DNA from: an uncultured Bacillota bacterium
Lineage (GTDB): Bacteria > Bacillota_I > Bacilli_A > RF39 > UBA660
Length of the DNA: 36,313 nt
Direction: 5' to 3'
Assembly (NCBI GenBank): GCA_946630315.1
Contig: CAMOYT010000013.1
Coordinates: forward strand, 1 to 36,313
The notes below the pieces were generated by a model, which worked only from the letters and a program-made list of their open reading frames with translations, searched no databases and was not told where the DNA came from. The stretch's first letter is position 1, and the number at the start of each line of letters is the position of its first letter. Positions 1 through 7,781 of this stretch are shown here, piece by piece. Position numbers and translations under genes: made by a program.

Positions 1-54
1 CCCCTGACCTTTTGGTTCGTAGCCAAACACTCTATCCAACTGAGCTACGAGCGC
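1..54 (-). tRNA. tRNA-Arg (ACG), 3' end cut by window edge
   Basis: Read on the minus strand, this is the 5' half of a tRNA: acceptor start GCGCTCG, a D-arm, and an anticodon stem TTTGG/CCAAA around a 7-base loop with anticodon ACG. The T-arm, acceptor 3' strand and CCA lie outside the window. It follows its own promoter (125-153) and is separated from the other ten tRNAs by a terminator. Confidence 0.95.
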
Positions 55-124
55 AGACAAAAGTTGTTTAGCTACTATAATAAATAAATTGTAGCTTTAG
101 AGAAGATTTCCTCTCTACTGCTAT

Positions 125-153
125 AATTTATCATTTTTGTAATTAATTGTCAA
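125..153 (-). promoter_or_regulatory. Promoter for tRNA-Arg
   Basis: Minus-strand TTGACA (148-153), a 17-base spacer and TAAATT (125-130) make a near-consensus housekeeping promoter. The predicted start near 118 leaves a leader of about 64 bases before the tRNA. That leader holds two small stem-loops (99-116 and 70-96, the latter AGCTAC/GTAGCT), probably processed away during 5' maturation. Confidence 0.7.
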
Positions 154-183
154 TATTTATTAGTAAATTATTATTATAATTAA

Positions 184-210
184 TTAAAAAAACGTTGATT
201 TTCAACGATT
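184..210 (-). terminator. Terminator after the ten-tRNA operon
   Basis: On the minus strand CGTTGA-AAA-TCAACG (193-207) forms a hairpin, extended by A-T pairs and followed by a run of seven T. It lies just downstream of tRNA-Phe, ending the Val-to-Phe transcript before the tRNA-Arg promoter. Confidence 0.8.
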
Positions 211-220
211 TTTACAAAAT

Positions 221-296
<76 letters not shown>

Positions 297-344
297 ATTT
301 ACTTAAACTGTTACTATTTAACATGATTAAGTACTAATCTATAT

Positions 345-405
345 AAAAAGCTCATACCTAATGGTTAATAAGAAAAGCGTCTGTCTGCTTTTCATGAACT
401 GAGCT
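345..405 (-). other. Structured spacer between tRNA-Asp and tRNA-Phe
   Basis: The 120-base spacer is unusually long for this operon, where the other gaps are 1-13 bases. On the minus strand an outer stem AGCTCA/TGAGCT (400-405 with 349-354) encloses an inner perfect 7-bp hairpin GAAAAGC/GCTTTTC (372-378 with 387-393), and a run of five T follows the outer stem. It could be a weak terminator, a processing signal or a small RNA. It does not fold as a tRNA. Confidence 0.35.
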
Positions 406-416
406 GTCTATCAAAA

Positions 417-493
417 TGGCGGTTCCTACGGGACTCGAACCCGCGATCTTCTGCGTGACAGGCAGACGTGTTAACCAGCTGCACCAAGGAACC
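417..493 (-). tRNA. tRNA-Asp (GTC)
   Basis: Complete cloverleaf on the minus strand. Anticodon arm TCTGC-CTGTCAC-GCAGA gives GTC, the acceptor stem is GGTTCCT/AGGAACC, and CCA is encoded at 417-419. Confidence 0.97.
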
Positions 494-505
494 AAAATAT
501 AAAAA

Positions 506-582
<77 letters not shown>

Positions 583-591
583 ATTTAAAAG

Positions 592-684
592 TGGCGGAGA
601 AGAAGGGATTCGAACCCCTGCGCCGCTCGCACGACCTCCCGGTTTTCAAGACCGGTCCCTTCAACCAGACTTGGGTACTTCTCC
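592..684 (-). tRNA. tRNA-Ser (TGA)
   Basis: Class II tRNA with a long variable arm. Anticodon arm CCGGT-CTTGAAA-ACCGG gives TGA; the acceptor stem is GGAGAAG/CTTCTCC, with CCA encoded at 592-594. Confidence 0.96.
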
Positions 685-687
685 GTA

Positions 688-777
688 TGGTGCCTAAGGC
701 CGGACTTGAACCGGCACGAGGGTTGATTCTCGCAGGATTTTAAGTCCTGTGCGTCTACCAATTCCGCCACTCAGGCA
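688..777 (-). tRNA. tRNA-Leu (TAA)
   Basis: Class II tRNA with a long variable arm. Anticodon arm CAGGA-CTTAAAA-TCCTG gives TAA; the acceptor stem TGCCTGA pairs with TTAGGCA (one G-T pair), and CCA is encoded. Confidence 0.96.
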
Positions 778-785
778 CAAATAAA

Positions 786-862
786 TGGTGATCTGTATGA
801 GATTCGAACTCATGACCCCTTGATTAAAAGTCAAGTGCTCTACCGACTGAGCTAACAGATCA
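786..862 (-). tRNA. tRNA-Lys (TTT)
   Basis: Complete cloverleaf on the minus strand. Anticodon arm CTTGA-CTTTTAA-TCAAG gives TTT; acceptor stem TGATCTG/CAGATCA, CCA encoded at 786-788. Confidence 0.97.
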
Positions 863-875
863 AAAAACAAAAAAA

Positions 876-950
876 TGGCTGCCTCAGCTAGATTCGAACT
901 AGCGCATGTCAGAGTCAAAGTCTGATGCCTTACCGCTTGGCTATGAGGCA
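876..950 (-). tRNA. tRNA-Gln (TTG)
   Basis: Complete cloverleaf on the minus strand. Anticodon arm TCAGA-CTTTGAC-TCTGA gives TTG; acceptor stem TGCCTCA/TGAGGCA, CCA encoded at 876-878. Confidence 0.97.
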
Positions 951-958
951 ATAAAAAG

Positions 959-1043
959 TGGTGGAGAGAGATGGATTCGAACCATCGAACTCAAAGAGAA
1001 CAGATTTACAGTCTGTCGCGTTTAGCCACTTCGCTACCTCTCC
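959..1043 (-). tRNA. tRNA-Tyr (GTA)
   Basis: Anticodon arm ACAGA-CTGTAAA-TCTGT gives GTA. The variable arm is long, as is normal for bacterial tRNA-Tyr; acceptor stem GGAGAGG with CTCTCC, CCA encoded. Confidence 0.96.
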
Positions 1044-1048
1044 ATAAG

Positions 1049-1125
<77 letters not shown>

Positions 1126-1127
1126 AA

Positions 1128-1204
1128 TGGTGGGCGATATAGGACTCGAACCTATGACCCCCTGCTTGTAAGGCAGGTGCTCTAACCAACTGAGCTAATC
1201 GCCC
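1128..1204 (-). tRNA. tRNA-Val (TAC)
   Basis: First gene of the tRNA operon. Anticodon arm CCTGC-CTTACAA-GCAGG gives TAC; acceptor stem GGGCGAT/ATCGCCC, CCA encoded at 1128-1130. Confidence 0.97.
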
Positions 1205-1228
1205 GAATGCACTCGGTTGACAGTTATA

Positions 1229-1257
1229 AATATATCAATTATTCGTTGTTTTGTCAA
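1229..1257 (-). promoter_or_regulatory. Promoter of the tRNA operon
   Basis: Minus-strand TTGACA (1252-1257), 17-base spacer, TATATT (1229-1234). This is a strong consensus promoter about 25 bases before tRNA-Val. It lies just past the stop codon of the S1-domain gene at 1275, so the tRNAs are probably transcribed independently of it. Confidence 0.8.
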
Positions 1258-1274
1258 TAAAATTTATACTTTTT

Positions 1275-1622
1275 TTAATTATTTTTAAGTTTTTCCTCAA
1301 TCCAGTTATCTAATTTTTTTTCTAAAGTTGTAAAACCATTTTCAGTTTCTTGTATAACTTTTGATTTTGGTCTACTTATTCTGTAATCAATATTCTTAAT
1401 TGATAATTTACATTGTCTACTTTTTTTATTAACATCAATAATCTCAACATTTATTTTTTCATTGATATTAACATAGTCATTTACGTTCTTCACAAATGAT
1501 GATGAGATTTCTGAAATATGAATTAAACCATTGTAATTATTATTCATGGATACAAAAATTCCATATTTTTCAATTCCTGTTACTATTCCTTCAACAATAT
1601 CTCCTACTTTATATTCTTTCAT
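1275..1622 (-). CDS. S1 RNA-binding domain protein (YugI/GSP13/CvfD-like)
   Basis: A 115-residue cytosolic protein whose first ~72 residues are one S1 (OB-fold) RNA-binding domain: GDIVEGIVTGIEKYGIFVSM, then GLIHISEIS and a final VNKKSRQCKLSIK strand. The basic, helical C-terminal tail of about 40 residues matches the size and layout of Firmicutes general stress protein 13/CvfD, a ribosome- or mRNA-associated regulator. Start codon supported by AGAGGCG seven bases upstream. It has its own promoter (1642-1670), divergent from the NifU-like gene. The family assignment is confident; the RNA target cannot be read from sequence. Confidence 0.88.
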   Translation of the reverse strand: MKEYKVGDIVEGIVTGIEKYGIFVSMNNNYNGLIHISEISSSFVKNVNDYVNINEKINVEIIDVNKKSRQCKLSIKNIDYRISRPKSKVIQETENGFTTLEKKLDNWIEEKLKNN

Positions 1623-1641
1623 ATTTCTCGCCTCTTTGCTT

Positions 1642-1670
1642 ATTATAGCAAATTATTTGTTTATTAACAA
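1642..1670 (-). promoter_or_regulatory. Promoter of the S1-domain gene
   Basis: Minus-strand TTGTTA (1665-1670), 17-base spacer, TATAAT (1642-1647). It overlaps the divergent promoter at 1657-1684, so the two genes may compete for RNA polymerase. Confidence 0.7.
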
Positions 1671-1684
1671 CTTTATGTTATAAT
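1657..1684 (+). promoter_or_regulatory. Promoter of the NifU-like gene
   Basis: TTGTTT (1657-1662), 16-base spacer, TATAAT (1679-1684). The expected start near 1691 leaves only about nine bases before the ATG at 1700, so the transcript would be nearly leaderless with a minimal GGTG binding site. Confidence 0.6.
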
Positions 1685-1699
1685 TAGTTTGGTGATTTT

Positions 1700-1951
1700 A
1701 TGAAAGAAAATGATGAAGTTGTTACAAAAATTATTTCTGTTATTGATAAAATAAGACCATTTTTAATTAATGATGGTGGTAATCTTGAATTTGTAAAATA
1801 TGAAGATAACATTGTTTATGTTAGAATGATGGGTGCTTGTGCTGATTGTGCAATGATAGATTTAACATTAAAAGATGGTATTGAAGAATTTATTACTAGC
1901 GAAATACCAGAAGTAAAAGAAGTTATAAATATAGACAATATTAATGATTAA
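1700..1951 (+). CDS. NifU C-terminal-domain Fe-S scaffold protein
   Basis: An 83-residue protein made only of the NifU C-terminal (Nfu) domain, which holds a labile Fe-S cluster on a CxxC pair at a dimer interface and passes it to apo-proteins. The diagnostic stretch is visible: IRPFLINDGGNLEFVKYE, then MGACADCAMIDLTLKDGIE with the CxxC at about residues 47-50. It is a single-gene rightward transcript ending at a terminator shared with the convergent gene. Possible clients in this window are TrpRS, with its cysteine cluster, and the cysteine-rich U32 protein; that link is inference. Confidence 0.92.
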   Translation: MKENDEVVTKIISVIDKIRPFLINDGGNLEFVKYEDNIVYVRMMGACADCAMIDLTLKDGIEEFITSEIPEVKEVINIDNIND

Positions 1952-1979
1952 AAAAAAACAGTCTTTTGGCTGTTTTTTT
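1951..1979. terminator. Bidirectional terminator between convergent genes
   Basis: A-tract, CAG, 8-base loop, CTG, T-tract. The stem AAAAAACAG/CTGTTTTTT (1953-1961 with 1970-1978) works on both strands. It serves the NifU-like gene and overlaps the stop codon of the leftward coiled-coil gene. Confidence 0.85.
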
Positions 1980-3168
1980 ATCCTTCGATTTCACTTTCAA
2001 GCTCTCCGAATAGTTGTTCTTGAAGTTCAATTTGTTTTCTAATTTCTTCTGCTTTTTGTCTTTCTTCTTCTTCTCTTCTAAGATTTTCTTCTATATCTTC
2101 AGAAATTGCTTCTCTTTGAGCTTTAATTTTTTCTACTGCTTCTTGATTTTTTCTTTTTATTTCTTCTAATCTAGCTTCCTCTTCTCTTCTTGCTTCTTCT
2201 GCTTCTTGTTTAGCTCTATTAGTCTTTTCTTGTTCTAATTTCTTTTGTTTGATACTCTCTAGCGCAGCTTTCATTTCATCAATATCACTTGATCCAGTAA
2301 TTACATTTTCTATTTCATTAATATTGTCATCTGCAATACTATTGTATGTTTCATCTAACTTATCAGAAATATCACTTTCTATATCATTCTCTAACTTTGT
2401 GTCACTAGAGATTATTTCAAAGTCTTCAGACTTATTGCTATCTCTTAACAATGATTTTAAATCTATTTTTGGTATTTCAGGTAATTTAGGTCTAACTATT
2501 TCTACATGATTTGGTTCTTCTTCCAAATTAACATTAGAGTTAATTACTCTTTCTGAATTTTTAGAAATATAATCTTGTTGTTCTTCTTCCATTGGAATTT
2601 CATCCATAGCTGTAGAAATTTCTTCAACTATATTTTCAGGTGTAATAGCTTCATCAGTAGCAGTCATATCTATGCTTGTATCAGTTAATGATTCAGATTC
2701 GTCAATATTTTCTTTTCTTTCTGGAGCAACTATCATTTCTTCACGAGTAGTGCCTTCAAATTCGTCTTGTGCTGGTTCAACAATGTTCTCCATAGTAGTG
2801 ACTTCTTCTGATGGCATTTCTAGTCTTGCCATAAGCATTCCTGCATTGATATTGCAATTCTCTTTCCATACAGATTTTATTTTTATTGCTCTATTTTTAA
2901 CACTTTCTACTCCAGGATAATCAGGTATGATGGCATTTATTTTTTCTTCTAGTCTAGCTATTAATTCAGCTCTATTATCTTGCTCATAAACCATTTCTTC
3001 TGTATTACCAACTTCAGTATTGTTGCTAAAAACGGCTTTAAATTTTTCTACTTTCTTTTCAATAGATGCATGTGATTCTTCTTTTAATTTTATTTTTCGA
3101 ACGTAACCATTCATTTTTACTCTATTGTAATCAGTTGGCAATAGTTCATAATTCGCTGTACCTGCCAT
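1978..3168 (-). CDS. Acidic coiled-coil protein of unknown function
   Basis: I do not recognise this 396-residue protein. It has no signal peptide or membrane segment, so it is probably cytosolic. Residues 1-110 look folded and mixed in charge; about 120-300 are acidic, rich in Glu, Ser and Thr, and probably disordered. About 300-390 form a continuous charged coiled coil with repeated AEEARREEEARLEE-type heptads. A strong GGGAGGG site precedes the ATG. It follows the DUF1292 gene by 17 bases and probably shares its transcript. The layout suggests a scaffold or cytoskeleton-like adaptor, but that is only inference. Confidence 0.75.
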   Translation of the reverse strand: MAGTANYELLPTDYNRVKMNGYVRKIKLKEESHASIEKKVEKFKAVFSNNTEVGNTEEMVYEQDNRAELIARLEEKINAIIPDYPGVESVKNRAIKIKSVWKENCNINAGMLMARLEMPSEEVTTMENIVEPAQDEFEGTTREEMIVAPERKENIDESESLTDTSIDMTATDEAITPENIVEEISTAMDEIPMEEEQQDYISKNSERVINSNVNLEEEPNHVEIVRPKLPEIPKIDLKSLLRDSNKSEDFEIISSDTKLENDIESDISDKLDETYNSIADDNINEIENVITGSSDIDEMKAALESIKQKKLEQEKTNRAKQEAEEARREEEARLEEIKRKNQEAVEKIKAQREAISEDIEENLRREEEERQKAEEIRKQIELQEQLFGELESEIEG

Positions 3169-3185
3169 AAAATAGCCCTCCCTTT

Positions 3186-3455
3186 TTATTCTGCTTTTGA
3201 TAATTCACGTAATACGTCTTTAATTCTATTCCATTCTTCTTCATCTTCAACTCCTAAAAGTTGAGGTTCTCCTGAAGAACGATCTACATGTGAAACATAA
3301 ACGGTAATATTATCGTTTTCGTCTCTTTCATTTTTTGTATATATTACGTATTCTTTTTTAGTATCTTTGAATTCAAAAGCTAAAATAACTTCAACCTCTT
3401 CTAGTGAGCCATCCTCTTGCACGATTGACATCATCTTTTTTTCTTGATTCTCCAT
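3186..3455 (-). CDS. DUF1292 family protein (YrzB-like)
   Basis: An 89-residue acidic protein matching the small DUF1292 family of Firmicutes: a short N-terminal lead, then a domain reading IVQEDGSLEEVEVILAFEF, a YVIYTKNE strand and the closing EEEWNRIKDVL helix. The family is widespread and often sits beside RNA or translation genes, but its function is not established. It has its own promoter at 3492-3519 and a GGGAGG binding site, and is followed closely by the coiled-coil gene. Confidence 0.88.
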   Translation of the reverse strand: MENQEKKMMSIVQEDGSLEEVEVILAFEFKDTKKEYVIYTKNERDENDNITVYVSHVDRSSGEPQLLGVEDEEEWNRIKDVLRELSKAE

Positions 3456-3491
3456 AGTAAAAAATCCTCCCTTTATTATTCATATACTATA

Positions 3492-3519
3492 ATTTTATCA
3501 TATTTCGAAATTATTACAA
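3492..3519 (-). promoter_or_regulatory. Promoter of the DUF1292 / coiled-coil unit
   Basis: Minus-strand TTGTAA (3514-3519), 16-base spacer, TAAAAT (3492-3497). It lies between the stop of the YutD-like gene and the DUF1292 start. Confidence 0.55.
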
Positions 3520-3524
3520 GTACT

Positions 3525-3815
3525 TTAGTCAACTTTTTTTATAAGAAATGTTTTGCTTCCATAACTGCAATAATTTTTCTTATAATCTTCTAGATATTTT
3601 ATATCATTAATCTTTTTTGCTTTTTTGTTTTTTGAGTCATAATACCCTTTTAAACGAAGTTTTTCATATGCATAATCTCCAAAAATATAATCATAATCAT
3701 AGAAATAATCAGTTGCTTTTTCTAATAATTCTTCAATATCAAGGCAGTCCCTATCATTCTCTATAATCTCATATTTTTTTTCATTTATAATTATTTCTTT
3801 TTCTTTCTTTTTCAT
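3525..3815 (-). CDS. YutD-like (DUF1027) protein
   Basis: A 96-residue protein resembling the YutD/DUF1027 family. The shared signature is the DYIFGDYAYEKLRLKGYYD stretch (compare the family pattern DYIVGDWGYxQLRLKGF) after an N-terminal strand-helix unit. Function is unknown; in Firmicutes the family is cytosolic and conserved. It lies 30 bases downstream of trmL and may be cotranscribed with it. The assignment is from remembered family motifs and is moderately secure. Confidence 0.7.
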   Translation of the reverse strand: MKKKEKEIIINEKKYEIIENDRDCLDIEELLEKATDYFYDYDYIFGDYAYEKLRLKGYYDSKNKKAKKINDIKYLEDYKKNYCSYGSKTFLIKKVD

Positions 3816-3845
3816 AATATCATTCTCTTTTCTAAATATTTATTA

Positions 3846-4367
3846 TTAATACTCCTCTTCTTTTTCAAGATAATTTGCACCCTTATGAGGTTCTTCTCTT
3901 AATAGATCATTATAGTCTTGTTGTCTTAATACTTCATAAATTACTATAGCAGCACTATTTGATAGATTCAAAGCTCTTACATTATCTGTCATGGGAATTC
4001 TCATACAGTGTTCTAAATCTTTTTGAAGAATTTTTTTGGGTATACCTGTTGATTCTTTTCCAAATATAAAATATAAGTTTTTGTCTTCTTTATTGCTGTA
4101 ATCAAAACTTGTATGTGGCTTGTGCCCGTATCTTGTGAAGTAATAATAAATTCCTTCGTTTTTTGCTTTAAAATCTTCCCAGTTTTTATATACTACATAA
4201 TCTAATTTATCTATATAATTAACTCCGCTTCTTCTTAAATGAGCATCGTCAATTTTAAATCCAAGAGGCTCGATTAGATGAAGTTTTGTATTTGTTGCGA
4301 CACAAGTTCGCATGATGTTACCCGTATTACCCGGTATTTCTGGTTCATATAATACTATGTGATTCAT
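3846..4367 (-). CDS. trmL: tRNA (cytidine/uridine-34-2'-O)-methyltransferase TrmL
   Basis: A 173-residue SPOUT methyltransferase that adds a 2'-O-methyl group to the wobble base of tRNA-Leu using S-adenosylmethionine. The knot motifs are in order: PEIPGNTGNIMRTC near the N-terminus, FGKESTGIPK near residue 100, and CMRIPMTDNVRALNLSNSAA near residues 123-142. The length is slightly longer than the usual ~155-160 because of a charged tail. A tRNA-Leu (TAA) gene, the normal substrate type, is in this window. A strong AGGAGG site precedes the ATG. Confidence 0.94.
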   Translation of the reverse strand: MNHIVLYEPEIPGNTGNIMRTCVATNTKLHLIEPLGFKIDDAHLRRSGVNYIDKLDYVVYKNWEDFKAKNEGIYYYFTRYGHKPHTSFDYSNKEDKNLYFIFGKESTGIPKKILQKDLEHCMRIPMTDNVRALNLSNSAAIVIYEVLRQQDYNDLLREEPHKGANYLEKEEEY

Positions 4368-4384
4368 AAATATCTCCTCCTATG

Positions 4385-4404
4385 AAAAAGGAGATTACTC
4401 TCCT
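4385..4404 (-). terminator. Short hairpin at the 3' end of the thioredoxin-like gene
   Basis: Minus-strand AGGAG-AGTAAT-CTCCT followed by a short T run overlaps the stop codon at 4395. With only five stem pairs it is probably a weak terminator or partial attenuator before trmL. Confidence 0.5.
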
Positions 4405-4928
4405 ATTTTGTTCATTTCTACAAATTGCTTTACTTGACCAATATTTAGTTCTTTTTCTTCTGTTCCTTGAAGAATTCTAGATACTTTTCCATCTTCAAAT
4501 ACTATTATTGCTGGATAATTATTTAATTCTTTTTTGTATTGATATTTTGCATTAAATTCTAAGTAAAAACTATCTATATCTAAATTACTCAAGTTTTGAT
4601 AAACTATTTTGTCTTGTAAATTTTCATTTTTTATTAATTTTTTGAAGTCTTTTTCAAAATTGCGACATTTTAGTTCACTTGATGTACACATATATATTAC
4701 TGCTGTTGGATTATCAATGATATAGTGTTCTATTTCTTCATTTGATAATTCTGTTAATGTGTCACTTATTACAGGAGTTTGTTTTTGGTATTCATCATAG
4801 ACGTTATACCATTTGCAAAGATATAATGTTAAAGCTATTGCTAAGGCAAAAATTACAACTAATAATATGTAATTTTTAATTTTTTTCTTTTCAACTTTTT
4901 CTTGTGCGGTTTTCTTTTCTTTTTTCAT
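4395..4928 (-). CDS. Membrane-anchored thioredoxin-fold protein
   Basis: The start at 4928 is preferred over the longer frame at 4949, because AGGAG lies about eight bases before this ATG. The protein is then 177 residues: a lysine-rich cytoplasmic start, one membrane helix at about residues 20-38 (NYILLVVIFALAIALTLYL), and an extracytoplasmic domain. That domain has a thioredoxin-like pattern: TAVIYMCTSSELKC, a following helix, and NYPAIIVFEDGKV with the cis-proline context. The usual CxxC is replaced by cysteines six residues apart, so a redox role is doubtful; it may bind rather than reduce. It lies 39 bases downstream of the U32 gene and is probably cotranscribed. Confidence 0.7.
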   Translation of the reverse strand: MKKEKKTAQEKVEKKKIKNYILLVVIFALAIALTLYLCKWYNVYDEYQKQTPVISDTLTELSNEEIEHYIIDNPTAVIYMCTSSELKCRNFEKDFKKLIKNENLQDKIVYQNLSNLDIDSFYLEFNAKYQYKKELNNYPAIIVFEDGKVSRILQGTEEKELNIGQVKQFVEMNKIGE

Positions 4929-4967
4929 ATTATCAACTCCTATTATCATTTTATCATAATTTTTGTT

Positions 4968-7151
4968 TTATTGATACTTTTTAATTATAGATAGTGCTTC
5001 TTTTGAATCCTCATTAAAGAAATCTATTCTTATAGTTGCATATTTCTTAATTATATCTATTTTTTCTAATTTTTTGTTTTCATAATTTAGTACATGAGTT
5101 AATCTTCCATCATAGAACACTGGGAATATATTTTCTTTTGGATCAGTTAAAGTATAAGTATAATCTTTTTCTTTTAAATTTAATATATTTCCTGAAATTA
5201 TCATGTTTTCTACTCTACCATATGCTAGTACTTCAATATTTGGATATACTTTAAATGTATTTACATATGTATTTATAAAATTTATTATTTCATCTTCTGT
5301 TAATTCTACTGAAAGTGTTACTGATTGTACTTTCATTTTATATAGATAGTATGCTGTGTAAATATTATAGACATTTAAACCATAGTTACCTATTATACCT
5401 TCATATTGAGAGAAGTCAAAATAATCACTTACAATATTTTTTCTTTCTAATTCTGTAGTTGGTTCAAATAATACTCTAGGTAATACGTAATATGTGTTTT
5501 CTTTATGACGGTATCCTTTATAGTTTGATTTATCATCTATATATATTCTATTGGCATTTAGTCTATCTGCTACTGATACTTGGTCTTCAGTTCTTCCATA
5601 TACTGAGATTCCTGTTTCCATTTTTGGAGTTACTGCTTCTAAAGTTATATTATTAACTAATATTTCTTTGTTTGAATTTGTTCTTACATTTATTAAATTT
5701 GTTGTTAGTGCTCTTCTTAGTTCATTTATTTCTTTTATATTAATAAAGATATTGTCATCACTTTCAATGATTGTTGCTGTACTTATAAATGGTGTGTCTC
5801 CAAGTTTTTCTACTTGTTCTCTAATTCTAGAATCACTAATTGGAGCTGTATTAGCCATTTGTACTACTTCACCATTTATTTGTAGTGAATTTGTACCATC
5901 TGATATTAGCATATTTAGGGGTTTACCTAATTTTGCTGTTACTTTAAATGTTACATTTACTTTTCTTGGTGGCAATACTTTTAAGTTTTCCATTAATTTA
6001 TGATCTAGTGTTTTACAAACTGTATCTTTATCTGTTAATTCTACTTTGTTATCTACGTAACATATTCCTCCTGCTGGAATGCTGTTTGTTAATTTGCCTG
6101 ATTCATCATATAAGTAGTTTAGAATTAGTCCTTTTCCTGATGTTAAGAATCTTATTCCATCTTCTTGGTTTAGTTCTCTATCTACTTGAATTTTTATTTT
6201 ATCTTTTGTTACTTCTAATACTTTTCCTATTTCTAAACCTATATGGTTAGGTGTATTTGTATTCATTAATTCTTCATCTGTACAATTGAATAGTCTTCCA
6301 TCTGTGAAGCCTCTATTAAATATTGTTTTTAAAGCATCGTTTTCTTCTTCTAATTGTGGATCTTGATTATATGTATCAATTAGTTTTCTATATAGTCTTG
6401 TTATGAAACCTACATATTCTGGGCTTTTCATTCGTCCTTCTATCTTGAAGCTTGTTATTGATGAATCTAATAATTCTGTGAAGTGTCTTGAGGTATTTAG
6501 TTCTTTTGTACTTAATAGGTATTTGTTTTCTTCTATTACTCTATCTTCTTTTTTTAGAGTATATGGAAGTCTACAGCTTCCTGTACATTCTCCTCTATTT
6601 CCACTGCGTGATCCTTGCATACTACTCATTAGACAGCATCCTGAATAACTTATGCATAAGGCACCATGAATAAATACTTCTTTTTCTATTGGTACTGTAA
6701 TTGATTCTATTTCTTTTAGTGATAATTCTCTTGAAAAGACAACTCTCTTTACGCCTAGATTGTAGAATAATTCTGCTGTTTCTTTGGCTGATGTATTTGC
6801 TTGAGTTGAAGCGTGCACTTCTAAGTTAGGATATTTTTCTCTTACTAAGCAAAGCATTCCAAAGTCTTGGATTAGGACTGCATCAACTCCTATTTTATAT
6901 AGAAATTCTATTTGACCTAGAAACATTGGTACTTCATTATCTTTTACTAGTGTATTCATTGTTACATACATTTTTACACCATATAAGTGGCATAGTTTTA
7001 GTCCTTGGACTAGTTCTTCATTAGTAAAGTTGGCAGCAAATTTTCTAGCTCCAAAGTTTTGACAACCTAAATATACGGCGTCTGCTCCATTTGCGATTGC
7101 TTGTTGTAATGAAGCCATGTCTCCTGCTGGTACAAGTAATTCGTGTTTCAT
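4968..7151 (-). CDS. Peptidase U32 family protein (RlhA/YegQ-like)
   Basis: A 727-residue member of the U32 family, whose best-studied members (RlhA, TrhP/TrhO type) hydroxylate rRNA or tRNA rather than cut proteins. The N-terminal barrel shows LLVPAGDMASLQQAIANGAD, DAVLIQDFG and EVHASTQANTSAKE. The Fe-S cysteine set is visible at about residues 170-195 as CISYSGCC...RGECTGSC, followed by FKIEGRMKSPEYV. The long C-terminus (about 300-727) fits the DUF3656 extension of large RlhA-like proteins. GGAGAAGGTG precedes the ATG. Most likely a 23S rRNA cytidine hydroxylase; the exact target is inference. Confidence 0.88.
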   Translation of the reverse strand: MKHELLVPAGDMASLQQAIANGADAVYLGCQNFGARKFAANFTNEELVQGLKLCHLYGVKMYVTMNTLVKDNEVPMFLGQIEFLYKIGVDAVLIQDFGMLCLVREKYPNLEVHASTQANTSAKETAELFYNLGVKRVVFSRELSLKEIESITVPIEKEVFIHGALCISYSGCCLMSSMQGSRSGNRGECTGSCRLPYTLKKEDRVIEENKYLLSTKELNTSRHFTELLDSSITSFKIEGRMKSPEYVGFITRLYRKLIDTYNQDPQLEEENDALKTIFNRGFTDGRLFNCTDEELMNTNTPNHIGLEIGKVLEVTKDKIKIQVDRELNQEDGIRFLTSGKGLILNYLYDESGKLTNSIPAGGICYVDNKVELTDKDTVCKTLDHKLMENLKVLPPRKVNVTFKVTAKLGKPLNMLISDGTNSLQINGEVVQMANTAPISDSRIREQVEKLGDTPFISTATIIESDDNIFINIKEINELRRALTTNLINVRTNSNKEILVNNITLEAVTPKMETGISVYGRTEDQVSVADRLNANRIYIDDKSNYKGYRHKENTYYVLPRVLFEPTTELERKNIVSDYFDFSQYEGIIGNYGLNVYNIYTAYYLYKMKVQSVTLSVELTEDEIINFINTYVNTFKVYPNIEVLAYGRVENMIISGNILNLKEKDYTYTLTDPKENIFPVFYDGRLTHVLNYENKKLEKIDIIKKYATIRIDFFNEDSKEALSIIKKYQ

Positions 7152-7182
7152 TTTATCACCTTCTCCTAAAGTATATCATAAT

Positions 7183-7206
7183 AAAAAAGGTTATTACTAA
7201 CCTTTC
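7183..7206 (-). terminator. Terminator of the rubrerythrin gene
   Basis: Minus-strand stem AAAGGTTA/TAACCTTT with a GTAA tetraloop, followed by a T run. It lies immediately after the rubrerythrin stop codon and before the U32 gene. Confidence 0.85.
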
Positions 7207-7208
7207 TT

Positions 7209-7748
7209 TTAATAGTTTTCAGATTTAACTTCGAAATAACTTTGTGGATGAGCACATACAGGACATACTTTTGGAGCTTTCTTTCCGATAACAACATGTC
7301 CACAGTTACGACAAATCCAAATTGTATCTTCATCTTTTGAGAATACTACTTCATCTTCGATATTCTTTAATAATTTTCTATATCTTTCTTCATGATGTTT
7401 TTCGATTTCTCCTACTGCTCTGAATTTTGCAGCAATATCTTTAAATCCTTCTTCTTCTGCAGTTTTAGCAAATTCATCATACATGTCAGTCCATTCATAG
7501 TTTTCACCATCAGCAGCATCATTTAGGTTAGTTACTGTATCTGGTACTTCTCCACCATGTAATTCTTTAAACCACATTTTTGCATGTTCTTTTTCATTAT
7601 TTGCAGTTTCTTCAAATAAAGCAGCTATTTGTTCATAACCATCTTTTTTTGCTTTAGATGCATAATATGTATATTTATTACGAGCTTGTGACTCACCTGC
7701 AAATGCAGTCATTAAATTTTGTTCAGTTTTTGATCCTTTTAATTTCAT
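7209..7748 (-). CDS. Rubrerythrin
   Basis: A 179-residue non-haem iron peroxidase of anaerobes that reduces hydrogen peroxide. The N-terminal four-helix ferritin-like domain carries the diiron ligands in repeated E-x2-H contexts ([37 protein letters not shown]). The C-terminal rubredoxin domain binds one iron through CRNCGH and [11 protein letters not shown]. This is the standard two-domain layout and length. It is a monocistronic unit with a terminator downstream and a TATAAT-like element upstream at about 7770. It indicates an anaerobic lifestyle. Confidence 0.96.
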   Translation of the reverse strand: MKLKGSKTEQNLMTAFAGESQARNKYTYYASKAKKDGYEQIAALFEETANNEKEHAKMWFKELHGGEVPDTVTNLNDAADGENYEWTDMYDEFAKTAEEEGFKDIAAKFRAVGEIEKHHEERYRKLLKNIEDEVVFSKDEDTIWICRNCGHVVIGKKAPKVCPVCAHPQSYFEVKSENY

Positions 7749-7781
7749 TTTCTTACCTCTTTCTTTTTTTATTTTATTATA

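Noticed and set aside
301-416. Degenerate tRNA gene in the spacer
   Set aside because: The AGCTCAGTT string resembles a D-arm but there is no anticodon arm, T-arm or acceptor stem.
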